From the NCBI GenBank assembly GCA_950295325.1, contig OX485808.1, positions 20,418,527-20,482,526 on the forward strand: a stretch of 64,000 nt of DNA. Direction: 5' to 3'. Made by a program: the position numbers and the translations under genes. Source of the DNA: Polytrichum commune (lineage: Eukaryota; Streptophyta; Polytrichopsida; Polytrichales; Polytrichaceae). A model generated the notes under the pieces. That model had not been told where the DNA came from. It did no database searches and was given only the letters and a program-made list of their open reading frames with translations. Numbering within the stretch: the stretch's first letter is position 1; each line of letters starts with the position of its first letter. Of the stretch, positions 1-11,503 are shown one piece after another.

Positions 1-8
1 AAATAATT

Positions 9-497
9 GACATGCCTCTCCGACATGTACCTAATTTGGTTACTACTTGCATTTGTCTTCACAACTTGTGCATAATACACCGAGACAAATTTGATGATGA
101 ATGGACAAAAGAAGGAGAAAGAATCATGCATAGGAAGAGTACAAATCAAATTGGACAGCTATAAAATATAGATATATTTATGGCAGCTACACAAGCTGCA
201 AAAGAGATGAGGAGGTACATGAAAATGGACGAGGTTGAAACATGAACTATGCAAATTGAAGACCTTGAAGAAACTGTGGTAAATGCATTTGAAGATGTAG
301 GAGAAGATGAAGATGAAGATGAAAGTGCAGAGGTTGTTGAAACAAAAAAAGACAAAGAAACAAGGATTAAAAAATTTGTTGGTGCAAACAACACAAACAC
401 ATGAATTACTAGCTCAATATTTTTGGGAAGCCCATTTGAGGATGGAGGGAAAAATTCTCTTTCTTCGTAACTATGATATATCTGATTCGGAAGAGAA
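9..497 (+). pseudogene. C-terminal remnant of Harbinger transposase (element A)
   Basis: Translation in the frame of base 9 gives RHVPNLVTTCICLHNLCIIH and the acidic tail, which is clearly related to the end of the transposase at 44212-45645 (LRRVPNLVTTCICLHNLCII). It starts after the last catalytic Glu, so no DDE residue is in the window. The frame carries TAA at 162-164 and TGA at 243-245. A one-base insertion near 370-395 then moves the last part (THELLAQYFWEAHLRMEGKI) into another frame, ending with TAG at 499-501. It is a dead copy, and more decayed than its partner gene alongside. Confidence 0.85.
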
Positions 498-503
498 TTA
501 GTT

Positions 504-1767
504 CTAAAGTTTGTCTATAAGCCTATCCATCTGTCGGTCTACTCTTTCTAATAAAGCTTTGGTTTTCTTAAAATTTTTTACCAGGACTGAACTGTTTTCG
601 GCCATTTGTACAAAAACTCCATAGCATTGCTCTTGAAAATTCCTCTTGTCCACTTTGATTGTTGAATTTGAAGTCGCTGTCATAGTTGAAATTGGAGTGT
701 CATTTGAATGCAAATTATTCTCATTGCCTGTGGTGTTGTCTTCGACACTAACGGAATCGCTAGTGGATGCTGTCACATGCTTCATTACAGTTCTATTTTG
801 ATGCCACCACTGATCAAAAGAATCATAGAACTTACAAGCATGACGATCTGATCCTGAAATTCCATTTGCCAGTTTGTTTTCTTTGTACAACTTATACAAG
901 GTATTGAATTTTTTTTTGCAACCCTCGGAAGTTCGGTTCAGTCCAGGAATTACTGCAAGCAGACGAGCATGCAATTTCAACCATGTGTCCACCCCTGCAC
1001 ATAACAATTTAGCGTCATAAGGACGATAAATTACAGAAATGATTCTAGTTTTATTACTACATATGAGATAAAGTGGATAGGTGGAAAAGAATGTAGGGTT
1101 GGTACTCCGATGGATACATCTTCTCGCGTGTGGGAGGTGGAGGGATCAAACCTTAGCACCCACAACTTGCTCTCCCAAGGCTTGACCTAAGCATTGGGGG
1201 GGAAAAGGGGGGGCTCGGGGGTGAGAGGCGAAGGCGAAGGCCTTTAAAAAGGCCAAATTGGCCAAATCTGAAATCTGAATTTTTTTAAAAAAAATTTAGG
1301 GTTACAAAAATCTTACTTTGTTTCTTTGCGTTCTTAAAAAATTCAGGTTCCATCTCACTGCGCATTGCAATCATTGTCTCCACATCGCGATCCCTCTAGT
1401 TCTTTGATCCGAGTTCTTCATCTTCTTCCACCTCCTTCACGTTCTTTTTCCGAGGCTTTTTTGAATTTGCGATTCCTTTTTTCTTCGGTGCTAAGGGAGC
1501 TATAATCTGGACATCCTCATCCCCAATCTCTTCCGTAGCCTTTCTCTTCAAATTACTTGCACACATGTCTATAATCAACGGAGGCGGAGGAGGAATATGA
1601 TTTCCACAAAGTGGTTGAAAAAATTCGGGAACCCCTACACTACCTCCATGTTCTTGTAGAGGAGCTCGATAGGGTTGGAAAACATGAGCTTCAGCACTTT
1701 GATACCTTTGCATCGCCTCATACACTTCACTAGAATTCCATCCACTCCTCTCAAAAGACCCCTCCAT
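504..1767 (-). pseudogene. Myb/SANT-like Harbinger partner protein (element A), one nonsense codon
   Basis: Second gene of the Harbinger element. Such Myb-like proteins bind the transposon ends and assist the transposase (known for the superfamily). Exon 1 is 1317-1767 with ATG at 1765-1767 (MEGSFERSGWN). The intron at 995-1316 has GT and AG ends. Exon 2 is 504-994. The exons join in phase 1, exactly as in the copy at 45684-46975. Exon 1 holds a Pro-rich stretch and a Lys-rich basic tract. The trihelix-like region crosses the junction (EMEPEFFKN, then DTWLKLHARLLAVIPGLNRT, then CKFYDSFDQWW). The C terminus ends in a likely coiled coil (LLERVDRQMDRLIDKL). TAG at 1396-1398 replaces the Trp found in the other copy, a G-to-A change. 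The intron contains GC-rich sequence (about 1190-1275) also present in the other copy. Confidence 0.85.
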
Positions 1768-2351
1768 GCTAACCCTAGAAACGGTAGCAACAATCTTGCA
1801 AGCGCAAAAAAAAACCAGCAAGAAAAACTCTAAGGAAAAAAAAAGAAAAAAAAGATGAAGTCACGATGAACCATAAGAGCCGTTCAGATTTCCACATAAT
1901 CCAACGGAGCTGTTTTGCTGGAAAAATATATATTTTATTGGAAAAAATAATTTTTATTAAAATCTGACATTGGCCCCTAGGCCATGAATTGGCCTTCTAT
2001 TTTCGGTGCACCCATTTGAGTGAGCTCGGGCCGTGTCAGACCATCCATTTTTTGATTAAAAATTTCATACCACCAAATCGGCCCGGCCACTAGGTGTAAA
2101 GGGGTTGGGGCCGATTTCAGCCTTTTGACCAATCACAAGCGAGGATTTCAAGCCTCTTACACAACAAATTGGCCCGGCCTCTAGGTGTAAAGCGGCCCTT
2201 AACCACAAAAAGACCAAAATACTAGGATTTGCTTTTGTTTTGAGTTAGTTGAAAGAACAAAAAGGATTGAAGTGTTACAATTAATATTAAGTTGTGTTAT
2301 GGTGTTCAACTAGGTGCATTTAGGGGATAGTAAAGACAAAAATAGGAATTG

Positions 2352-4367
2352 ATAGGAGCCAAGCCTCTTAGAAGGGCTAAGTGTTTTCTTTGGAAAACGT
2401 TTTTGGAAAAGGATAGGAGGCAGCTAGATTTTGGGAGACCTTGGAAGGGTCTTGGCGGCGGCAGTCAGGTGCTCTCTCTCGGCATTGTGAGCAAGGAAAA
2501 AACAGTAGAGGAGCAAGGTCCGCTACGGGGAAGAGAGCTCCCAGTGCGGAAGCTCTGCCAAAAAAGATGGCAAACTCCACTGGGGGTTGACTTCTCGTGT
2601 GCAGGCTTGAGATTGTGTGGGAAGAGGTAGGAGTAGGGGAGAGCATGTTGGGGAAACAAATGGAGATTGCATGGGCGAAGCCCTGCCGCGTGAAGACTGG
2701 AGGATTTGGAAGTTGGTCAACAAGAGGAGGAGCCTGGCGCTCTTGGTGAGGTGGTTGGCATTGCAGAGTGTGACACTGCTCGGAGGAAAGTAGTAAACAA
2801 GGCCCGGAATAATGCCGAAGCGTTGCGTAATTCGGTGCTCAACATGGTCTGAGCTAGAGCGGCTTAAGCGGGAGATGGGAATGAGTTTGGAAGGCGGAGC
2901 TGCTGCCGAGAAGTAGCAATTTTTTTCACATAAGACAAGGTGGAAGAATGTTGTGGAAGGGAGAGATGTGACTTCAGGCTAGTGTTGGATTGTGCACTGT
3001 TGCCGAACATGGGAGGATATTGGAGGAACAAATTTGACATTGGCAGAGATACCAGGTGTGAGGTATCGGCAAGTGGATTTGGAGTGGCTGCTAGAATCAA
3101 GACGAGAATACAGGGACCCTGAATCCTTCGACTAGGTATACAAGACTCTCACGTTCGGAGTGCCTTTGCACATGGTCGCCCGCATTGATCGACTGGAACT
3201 GTGGGCTGGGTGACTCGGATGGTTGAATTCCCGCAATTCCCCTCGCAGCGTTGGTGTTGGGTCCCCTGATGCTTGCTCTCCGAACTGCTAGGCCAACCCA
3301 ACTTTCTCAACTCGGAGTTGGTAGGTGAAGATTGGCATAATCTGAGTCCATGTCTGTGATTTGCATTGGCGAAGAGCTGAAGAGAGGGGAGATCAACAAC
3401 TGCTTGTGAGAGCAGTCTGAGAATTCCACATTGCTAAACCCGTGCCCTTCTGAGGGCTGCGGCGAGCCATCTCAACCCAACTGCCATTAAGAGAACGTCC
3501 GCTGTGCTACGAAGCTTCAAGAGCTCAACTCCTCATAGGTGAATGGTAATTGCAGTGGTGGCGAGTTGCTGAAGGAGCTGAGGAGTTCGGAGGCTTTCTA
3601 AAGTGGGAGCCAGAGTGTGAATTCTCCTGTGCCGTTACCAAATTCGAAGTCGTTGTCGGCTGTGAGTTTTGTAAGGGTCTCGACAGCCAGGAGGTTGCCT
3701 TGAGGCACTGGAATTTGAAGTCACGGCTACACTCAATCTGCGGCTAGTGACGACAAATACATTGATGGAAGCGGTAGAAGACTGGTAGTAGTGCCGAAGG
3801 TGCCATACATGATGCACAACAGGGCTGTACGAAAGGCTAGGAGAGTGAAGGATGCCACCAAGGACAACTTTGGATGTAGCAAAGGCAAGGCTGCATTTGC
3901 TAGATTGGTTCCAGGATCTCTACTGAGGGTGGTTGGAGTTGTATGGCCGACTGAAGGTTTGGTGTGATGCTTACTAGCTCAGAAGTTGTGGATGCTAAGG
4001 ATTGATTTGGGCTGGGATCATTGTAGTGTTGAATTAGGCTTAAGGCTTAGTTGGTGAGCATGCCCATGTATTGCTTAATCAAGTGGTGAACCTCAGTGAG
4101 AGGCAACATGTGATTATGGCATTTAGGTTAGGATTTCTTAGATCATAACATGGATTTGATTTGATTTCGACTAGTGTGAGCGTGAGACTCGAGTATTTGT
4201 GAATACTTGTTGTCTAAATTAATAAAGAAATGGTTTCAAGTGCATTAATTCAATACTGGAAGGGTAGGATGTGGCATAACCATATGAACAACTGGTAATA
4301 CTTGTGAACATGAGATCCCTCACCCGGACCACGACGCATTTAAGGGTGGGGGTGATTCTGCCTCACA
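2352..4367 (+). mobile_element. GC-rich LTR-like element (probable solo LTR)
   Basis: A GC-rich block with no convincing gene, ending in GGGTGGGGGTGATTCTGCC then TCACA at 4367. The same type of right end (GTGGGGG, about ten bases, CTCACA) closes the solo LTR at 53296-55218, and a decayed version closes the one at 26344-29680. A polyadenylation-like AATAAA sits at about 4220, as expected for the R region of an LTR. AATTG occurs at 4368-4372 and again at 2347-2351, so the element may be 2352-4367 with that 5-bp TSD. However, the left end (ATAGGAGCC) is not a clean TG, so the left boundary is uncertain. ORFs here (up to 93 aa) look accidental. Confidence 0.5.
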
Positions 4368-4372
4368 AATTG

Positions 4373-5155
4373 TCTCTCTCGCTTACTGCTAATCGCTCTT
4401 AGACTTCCACTAACCCTGGCTATAGCCAAGAAATTTCCTTCAATAACCTTTTTCCTTTCAATAGTCATATGATGTGATTTTTCAGTTATGGCTCACCCTG
4501 TTTCTTTCACAATACATATTATAGCCTTTTTTTCCCACTTTGGTCTATCTCAGTCCTTAAGCACAACTACTTTTATTCATCCGACATATCCCCTCACCTT
4601 CATTTCACTCCAATCAACAAATTCTCACATTTGATTCAATGGTTTCACTCACATTGTGCTTTCTCCATTCACTGGACTCTAACACACCCTTGAAATATAC
4701 TTACTTGACCACATATATTACGCATAGACTTTTTCCATATATCTATCACAAAATCATGCTTTGCTTATCCAATTTCACTTAAGTTTGTTTGTATGCATCC
4801 CCCTATCAGAGGTGGTGAGGCTACAATTATGTATCTACTCTTAAAAATTGATGCATTCGAGTCTAATTCTATTACTTATAGCATGACTCTCCACATCTAT
4901 GGCCTTAGTGGATTTAAAGAGAAGTGTCTTCTCCTCGGCAATAGCCCTCTTATCAGGCTTGGAGCTTCCAACAGTTGTAGCTCCTACAACTTCTTCCCAT
5001 AGGCTAAAGCCTTCCTAATTCATCCTAAAGTTGTTTCCATCCACAACTTCGGCTACTTTATCATTAAAAAAAAAATCCTTCCTACTACTAGGCTAAGGCT
5101 AAAAAATTACATTACAATATGCTATGTAGAAATTCACTCCAAAATGTCTTAAACT
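4373..5155. other. AT-rich intergenic DNA, nothing recognised
   Basis: No gene, RNA or repeat boundary is recognisable. Short ORFs (up to 69 aa) have no coding character. Confidence 0.6.
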
Positions 5156-5163
5156 AGTAAAGT

Positions 5164-5574
5164 CACGGGGGGTGCACTTCATTGTCAAGTTGAACACCAC
5201 GTGCGATAAAACAAAATCTACTTTTTACATAAAGCATCACCAAAATGGTTCAAAAGTTTATGATTTTTTTTTCATGAGTAGATATACATAGTATCTATTA
5301 CATAGTAAAAATTGGTAACCAAATTTGATGATTTGTTTTTTTTTATAAAACATACCGTTTCTAACTAGAATGACGCAACATTGAACTAAACAAATTACTA
5401 CAAAAAATGAAGATGACTAAAAATTTCAAAAAAATATACAAAAGATATTATCAATGGTTATGTGTATGTAGAAAAAATATCATAATTTTAAAAATTATCT
5501 ATGGCATGTAATATAGGGTAGCAAACTTTTATCGCACGTGGTTATGAAATGTAAGGGGGTGTGACCCCCCCGTG
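5164..5574. mobile_element. hAT-type MITE, 411 bp
   Basis: The ends are CACGGGGGGTGCAC and GTGTGACCCCCCCGTG. Both subterminal arms contain CACGTGCGATAAAA or its complement. The element is flanked by a perfect 8-bp TSD AGTAAAGT (5156-5163 and 5575-5582), the length typical of hAT. The interior is AT-rich and non-coding. A right-end fragment of the same family lies at 14181-14219, and a weaker one near 48335-48360. Confidence 0.85.
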
Positions 5575-5582
5575 AGTAAAGT

Positions 5583-6160
5583 CATTGTTCAAATATTATA
5601 TGTACCTTCTTATAGTACCAATAATAGTCATTCAAAGTTCTCATCTTTGCATGTGAATGTGGTCTAAACATCTAAAGGATTTAAAACCAACTGATGGAGT
5701 CTTGGCTAATGAGGATCTTGTTGTCTCAATTGAAAAATGCTTACATGGACTCACCAAGTTATTTGAGCTCATGACTTGTACATACTGTAATATTTTTACC
5801 ACTTCGGCATTGATTAAATTGTTTTAAAAAAGCCAAAACTTTTGAAAATTGTATTTTAAAATATAAAATATTGATATAAAAAACATGATTGTTTCTTCAA
5901 ATCTTGGATTTGAATCTATAAATAAAAGTTATACTAATTATTTGCCTATAAATAACCAAAGTGATAAAGGTATTTTGGTATATAATCTTTGAATCAATAC
6001 CAACAAGTTTGCTTTATAAAGTTTTTTATTTTTATCATTGCAATCTACATATTATAGCAAATGAAGAACATGTGTTATCATGTGAGACATGCCCAATTTT
6101 TAAGAGTGAAATTAGTTGCCAAAATGTGTCTAATTTTTATCCCAACCAACATCCCCCCTC
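5583..6160. other. AT-rich DNA, nothing recognised
   Basis: No gene or structured repeat could be supported. The hAT-type pseudogene begins just after it. Confidence 0.55.
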
Positions 6161-6164
6161 TTGA

Positions 6165-7875
6165 CTACATGGTGAGTTTTTGTTACATTGGAGAAACACT
6201 AATGGGTGGGAGATGGCAAAGGCTATAGAGCGTGGGGTGTTGAACAAAACTGAGGAGATCATGTAGGGTGCAAACTTCATCTTGTATTCTGATGAGGTCA
6301 CTTTGGTAGATTGCCAATCATGGATCAACGTCCATGGGTACATAGTGAGAGATCGGAAGTGCATCCCAATGCTCCTTACCTTGGAGAGAGTTGTTGAGGT
6401 GGAGCATCAAATAATTTTATTGTTGTCATTATGAGTGTTGCTCGTGCTTATGGTGGTCTATTTGACCATAAAATTAAGGAGGGTTTCATCACATTCCGGA
6501 TAGATGGGGTTTTTACCATTCAAAGGTGTGAAATATGGTATTATGGTGCAACTTATCAACAAACATGCACGCTTTATGGTTAGTATCAATTGCATAGCAC
6601 ATCAAACTAATATTGTTGTCCAAACTTTATTTGACTTTGAGGTGGTGAGACATGTGGACGATCTCTTGGCAACTTTGTATTCCTACTTCAACTCCTCCCC
6701 TAAGCGCACGCTTGAGTTCCAAACAATTGCAACTTGTTTGAAATCCGATAGTTATGCTTGGGCCTGCAAAGAGAGTGCTTGAGGGGTACAAATCCTTGGT
6801 GACGAAGATGGTAGTAGACTCCCCAACGGAGTCAACAACAAAGAGTTATATTTCTATGCTCATAGATTGGCATAATATGCTAACTCTACCTTGCTTGATG
6901 CCCGTGTTGCATCATGTGAATTCCTTCATTAAGTTTGCACAAAGTCCAACATGCTACATTGTAAACTTCATCTTTGTAGTAAATATTTACCAAGGTGATC
7001 TATATGGATTGTACATTGATCCAACCTTTGTTTTCCATGGAGAGGAGTTCAACACCTTTAGATCCTTGGCAAATGACATATCCATGATGATTGAACAAGA
7101 TTGGTCATTTTGTTACAACCGTGGGGAGGACCACATGGTCTTCAAGATTGTTGGCGCCTCTCACATGGTTGCAATGAGGTCCATGGCCTTCCCATGACAC
7201 TGGGAAGAGGTGAACAAGATTGATTGTGAGGTGGTCCTTGGCGAGGTATAATGGCAACTAACTACAATAGTGCAACAAAACACCTTATAGAAAAGTTAAA
7301 GAAGCAATTTCCACATCACGAGGTAATGTGTGTCTTGGACATATGCTACCCCTAGTATTGGTTGACTAATATATTTGAGGCCACATATCCTGGGCATATT
7401 GCAACATTGAGAACATTCTATGAGACCACAAAGAAGTTGTGGGTACTTGTGGATGTTGAGGAAATGGTGCCTCCACCCCTTGATGTCCACAACCTTGAGC
7501 TCCAAAGATCCTTTTTTCAAAATTACTGTGATTTCGAGTGCACACACTACCATGTCCTTACCCCTAACCGAGAACCACATTTTCATGTCATGTCTATGGT
7601 GCAAGCTTTCTAGCAATGCCTTCATTTCAATGAAGCTCTTGGAATCATGAAAGTTGTTGAGATTGCTCACGTCCAAATTTTGGGTAATGTGGAAGATGAA
7701 GAACATTCAACTCCTTGTCATTTTTGGAGAGCAAGTTGAGGAACTAGTTCACAATCCATCTAGACTTGGTGGTCTGCATGTTTGCCCAACACGTTTACAC
7801 CTTGAACGCATTCCCTTACCAAGTAGTGATAACATATTGGAAAGCTCATAAGGTTCGATATGAAGGGGAAGAGTA
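6165..7875 (+). pseudogene. Decayed hAT-type transposase (zinc finger 862 / KIAA1586-like)
   Basis: Three-frame reading recovers blocks, in the right order, of the long hAT-derived plant protein family that I recognise from memory. They are WEMAKAIERGVLNKTEEI (about 6205), INCIAHQTNIVVQTL then SPKRTLEFQTIA (6580-6730), APAKRVLEGYKSLVTKM (6760-6810), SFIKFAQS (6925-6950), DLYGLYIDPTFVFHGEEF (6995-7050), and the C-terminal dimerisation block VEIAHVQILGNVEDE (7655-7700). Stops, frame changes and at least one deletion break it: the residues normally before APAKRVL are missing, so two frames overlap at 6754-6782. No TIRs or TSD were found. It is a transposon fossil with no intact product. Confidence 0.75.
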
Positions 7876-7953
7876 GATGAGGTCTAATGTATGTTGCTGC
7901 AAATAGTTTCTAATTGTAGTGGTAGTGGATCTATGCACATGTCAAGGGTAGCT

Positions 7954-7985
<32 letters not shown>

Positions 7986-7986
7986 A
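7954..7986. repeat. (AAC)n microsatellite
   Basis: Eleven uninterrupted AAC units directly after the hAT fossil. Confidence 0.95.
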
Positions 7987-7989
7987 TTA

Positions 7990-9397
7990 GTGGCTTGGAA
8001 TTGAAGAACTAATGCAACTCTAGTTCTAGGAGAGGTACCTAATGTTCTGAACTTGCACTCAATTTTTGGAACATGATGAGACAAGGCATAAATTATATCT
8101 CATGAGTTTAGTAACATATTGTGAATCATATGTGGCACGGTTGAGGGTGTAGATCCTTCATGAGTGTTTGTGTAAGGTGCATTGGCTATATTTGGATGGA
8201 GCCATTAGAGGAAGATGTCAATGCATGGTAGTTGCTTAGGTACTAATTTTGTTGAAGTGGTGGATGGGTTGTGCTAATGTGTAGTTTTGCAAGTTGTTCC
8301 ATGATGTAGAGGGCATGGTCGAAAGATCACTTCCCCATGAAACAAACCTTTTAACACAATAATTCTTACATGTAGCCAAATTTTGATGTTTTTTTGAAAT
8401 GTATTAGCCACACTCGCATCAACAACTAAGGAATTGGAAGCCACATGCTAGCTCCACATCACGAAAACACAGCCACATACACCCGCCGCAAAAAAGTATG
8501 TATAGCCACATACATTTATGTTGTAGGACCTCTTATCACATTTACAATGGACAAAATCATCCTTCATTGTCAACTTGATCTCCCTCGACCTCACTTAAAG
8601 TGCCTCAATAGCTAGGCAATAGATGGGCCAAGAGCCTTTTTAATTTATTTTTTTCAATTTAAAAAAAAGCACACAACTCTTTAAAAAAAAAGTCACTGGT
8701 TCCAATAGAACAAAGTAATATGGTCTAAGAGTGAGCTTAAACAAGTATATGGGAGTTGGTTGCCTTGATGTAGCTACTGATAAAATAAATTTGTTTCTGC
8801 TATGTTTATACGATCTAGAGTACCAATCGAGCAATTTCATGAGCAATTGTCGCTTTGCCTGATGACAATTTAAAGAAAGTTGTGATAAAGTTTCATCCAT
8901 ATCACGTGGATGACTCAAATTCATCTATACGATGGGTATTTATGAAGTATATGTGTGACGGTGTGGATTATTGTTTTTGCGTGTCTATATGCAAGTAACA
9001 AGTTGCTTGTATATAATTGTTAAGATTAAATCCTAATCGTACAGTCAGACATTGACTAAAATTCTCACCACTTTAAGATTTTTTCAATAAAGAAAAGAAA
9101 ACCCATTAATGCAAATAAAACATCAATATAGTATCATAAATACGAGAGGTTAGGCTCCTACATGTGGTGGTTCAACCTTAAGTTATCACCTCCTTGCAAA
9201 CTGCACTCTTCATATCACACTCTTTACACAAACTGTCAACTCTATCAAATTATCCATTTAAAATAATTACTCACGTTGACAAATGAAGATGTGTTGATAC
9301 ATAGTGGATTTTATAGGGTTCTAGACGACATCTCAAGCTTCCACACATACCCATTGATGTATAATGTAGGTGTATGTGGTTGTTTGCTTTGTTGTAG
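7990..9397. other. Intergenic DNA, nothing recognised
   Basis: Mixed AT-rich sequence. Part of 8080-8330 reads like degraded coding sequence (for example around 8150-8330) but I cannot match it to a family. Confidence 0.5.
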
Positions 9398-9406
9398 TAT
9401 GATGTG

Positions 9407-9747
9407 GCCCTGGGCTAAACCACATATGTGTTCGGTTGCGCACTTCCCCTCCCATGCCTCCTTCACGACCTGGTCTTCCTGCCCACACTTGTGTGGGAAC
9501 TCCTTCTCGTTGGGAACCAATGTGACAATACCCGGTGCAAATTACAAATATTCAAGTTGACATCACTTTCATTATTCCCAAGTTAATTAATGTCAAAGGA
9601 GTTCAATGGCTTAAGTGACCGGGTATTGTCACATTGGTTCCCAACGAGGAGGAGTTCCCACACAGGTGCGGGTAGGAAGACTGGGCAATGAAGGAGGCGT
9701 GGGAGGAGCAGGGCCCAGCTGAACGTAGATGTGATTTAACCCGGGGC
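9407..9747. mobile_element. MULE-type foldback MITE, 341 bp (short form)
   Basis: Two inverted arms of about 135 bp (9407-9540 and 9612-9747) start GCCCTGGGCTAAAC and end GTTTAACCCGGGGC-like (actual TTTAACCCGGGGC). They are separated by about 70 bp. It is flanked by a near-perfect 9-bp TSD, TATGATGTG at 9398-9406 and TATAATGTG at 9748-9756. Long TIRs plus 9-bp TSDs are the Mutator-like signature. The core is a deleted version of the interior of the copy at 61673-62861: both have ATATTCAAGTT, then ATTCCCAAGTTAATT, then GTCAAAGGAG. Confidence 0.85.
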
Positions 9748-11389
9748 TATAATGTGGCACATAATATAAGAAAACGATAAAATCAGACATACATCATGAC
9801 ATTGGTAAATTTATGTTGATGTTGTTTTAATGAGAACAATGTATTCACAAAGGATATTTCCCGTTGGATAGGTTTTGTGTAACCCTTTGGAAACAATTTA
9901 CGTGACACTCGATAAGTTATTAGTGTAGTAACTTATGGAATTCGGTTCAATGTGTCCATGTTTTCTCATACAAGAGTGATGGTAGGATATGAGGAGTTTA
10001 GGTAGTGCCAATATCTCTTTTGAACGCAATTTGAACTAGATATTTAACTGCTAAATATCCATCCGTTGGAGGCCTTGAAATGATGTTCAATGCCACTTTG
10101 TGACATAGTATACCTTGGCCACTTCACACTATTGTCAAGGGCCATGACCGTGGAATTACGTGGGCCATTGAAACTCATGAGAAGTTCGTACCGTGAAAAA
10201 AAAACTGATTTTTGCTTGGTCACGGGCCTCCAAGTAGAGTGTAATGACACATCCACTGGTTATTGGGTCCAACCGTGATGAGGGGTATTACTTAGGACTA
10301 AATAAAAAGGGGTATTTACACTTCATAAGCATTTATGTTTGAGAAAATAATATTAATTAAAACTATAAACCATCAATCGTGCATCAATCAAATGTGATGA
10401 CAATATCTATGGTTGTGCTAAGTCATGATTGTAAACCTATGTAAAGTTCAAAATAAAAACATGTCATAAGTATTTAAAAGAGTGTCAAGGACTGTGGAAA
10501 AAACGTGACGCGTGACACAATTTTGGTACACCTTATTGATGGTGGACCCTATTCCATTATCGTCCTGTTCATGTGGACATGTCTTGACAATAAATTACGA
10601 TAAATCAAGGGTTATGACATAAGTTTGAAGTGTCATGGTTTGCTTATTTTTGTAGTAGGCCCCCCTCTTTGAGATTTGCTTGACACAAAGTTTGATAGAC
10701 CCTGAAACATTATCCATTGCATGCCACATAAGATCCTGTGCAAATATTTTATCGTTAGAAATTGTCTCGGTCCATTAGATCCTCAAGCTCTAGTGTCTAG
10801 TGAAGTGTTATTGTCGCGGCCTTTCCCAGCAGTGAGAGATCTTAGATTGAGCAATGGTCACCGGTCCTCAAGCTTTGAGGTAGATGAAAAATCAATTGGT
10901 ACAACAATTGCAACATTGTACATCTATAATCTTTCCCCCAAAAAAATCACAAGGAATGACAAATAATGTTGGGTTAACATTTAGTGTTAGTGACACTATA
11001 CCATGGTTTACAATTAGTATTGAGCAAGACAATTAGAATTGGTGACACTAAATATCATATTTAGTGTACCTATTTTGAGTTAACTCTTGCGTTTACTTCT
11101 CCGATTACATTGGATTGGTGGTAGAATTGCTTAACCCTTTAAGTGCCCAATGAGGTGATATAGTAGTTGATGGATGATTTCGAGCATACTTTTTCATTAG
11201 ATGGAAGCTTCATGAAACATCACTCCTTACGTCAATAAAATTCACAATAAAATTTGCTTTCGAATGGCATATGCCTCATGGTCAAGTGGCATGTGCATAT
11301 TTCTTTGTAAACAAAGAAAGTTATTTATGTCAATAATATCATTTGTTGGAGAACTCGGGCTAGTTCACTTGGAGTCCCAAGTTCCAAGT

Positions 11390-11503
11390 CCCATTCATGT
11401 TAGCAAGTCCTAACATGAATGTAAAATCCCATTCATGTCAACAAGTCCCAACATGGAGATAAAATCCCACTCATGTCAGCATGTCCCAACATGGAGGTAA
11501 AAT
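11390..11503. repeat. 38-bp tandem repeat, three units
   Basis: Units at 11390-11427, 11428-11465 and 11466-11503, each beginning CCCA(T/C)TCATGT and ending TAAAAT. Each is exactly 38 bp with about five differences between neighbours. Confidence 0.9.

Larger units (their letters stand above)
1..2198 (+). mobile_element. PIF/Harbinger element A, right part only
   Basis: The right three-quarters or so of a Harbinger transposon whose left end lies before the window. It has the same gene order as the complete element at 43970-47439: transposase on the plus strand converging on a spliced Myb-like partner on the minus strand. The right end is the run GTGTAAAGCGGCCC at 2185-2198, which matches the right end of the complete copy (CTGTAAAGCGGCCC), and it is followed by TTA, the trinucleotide target this superfamily duplicates. 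The left TSD cannot be checked. The 1820-2198 segment is non-coding subterminal sequence rich in GGCC motifs. Confidence 0.85.
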
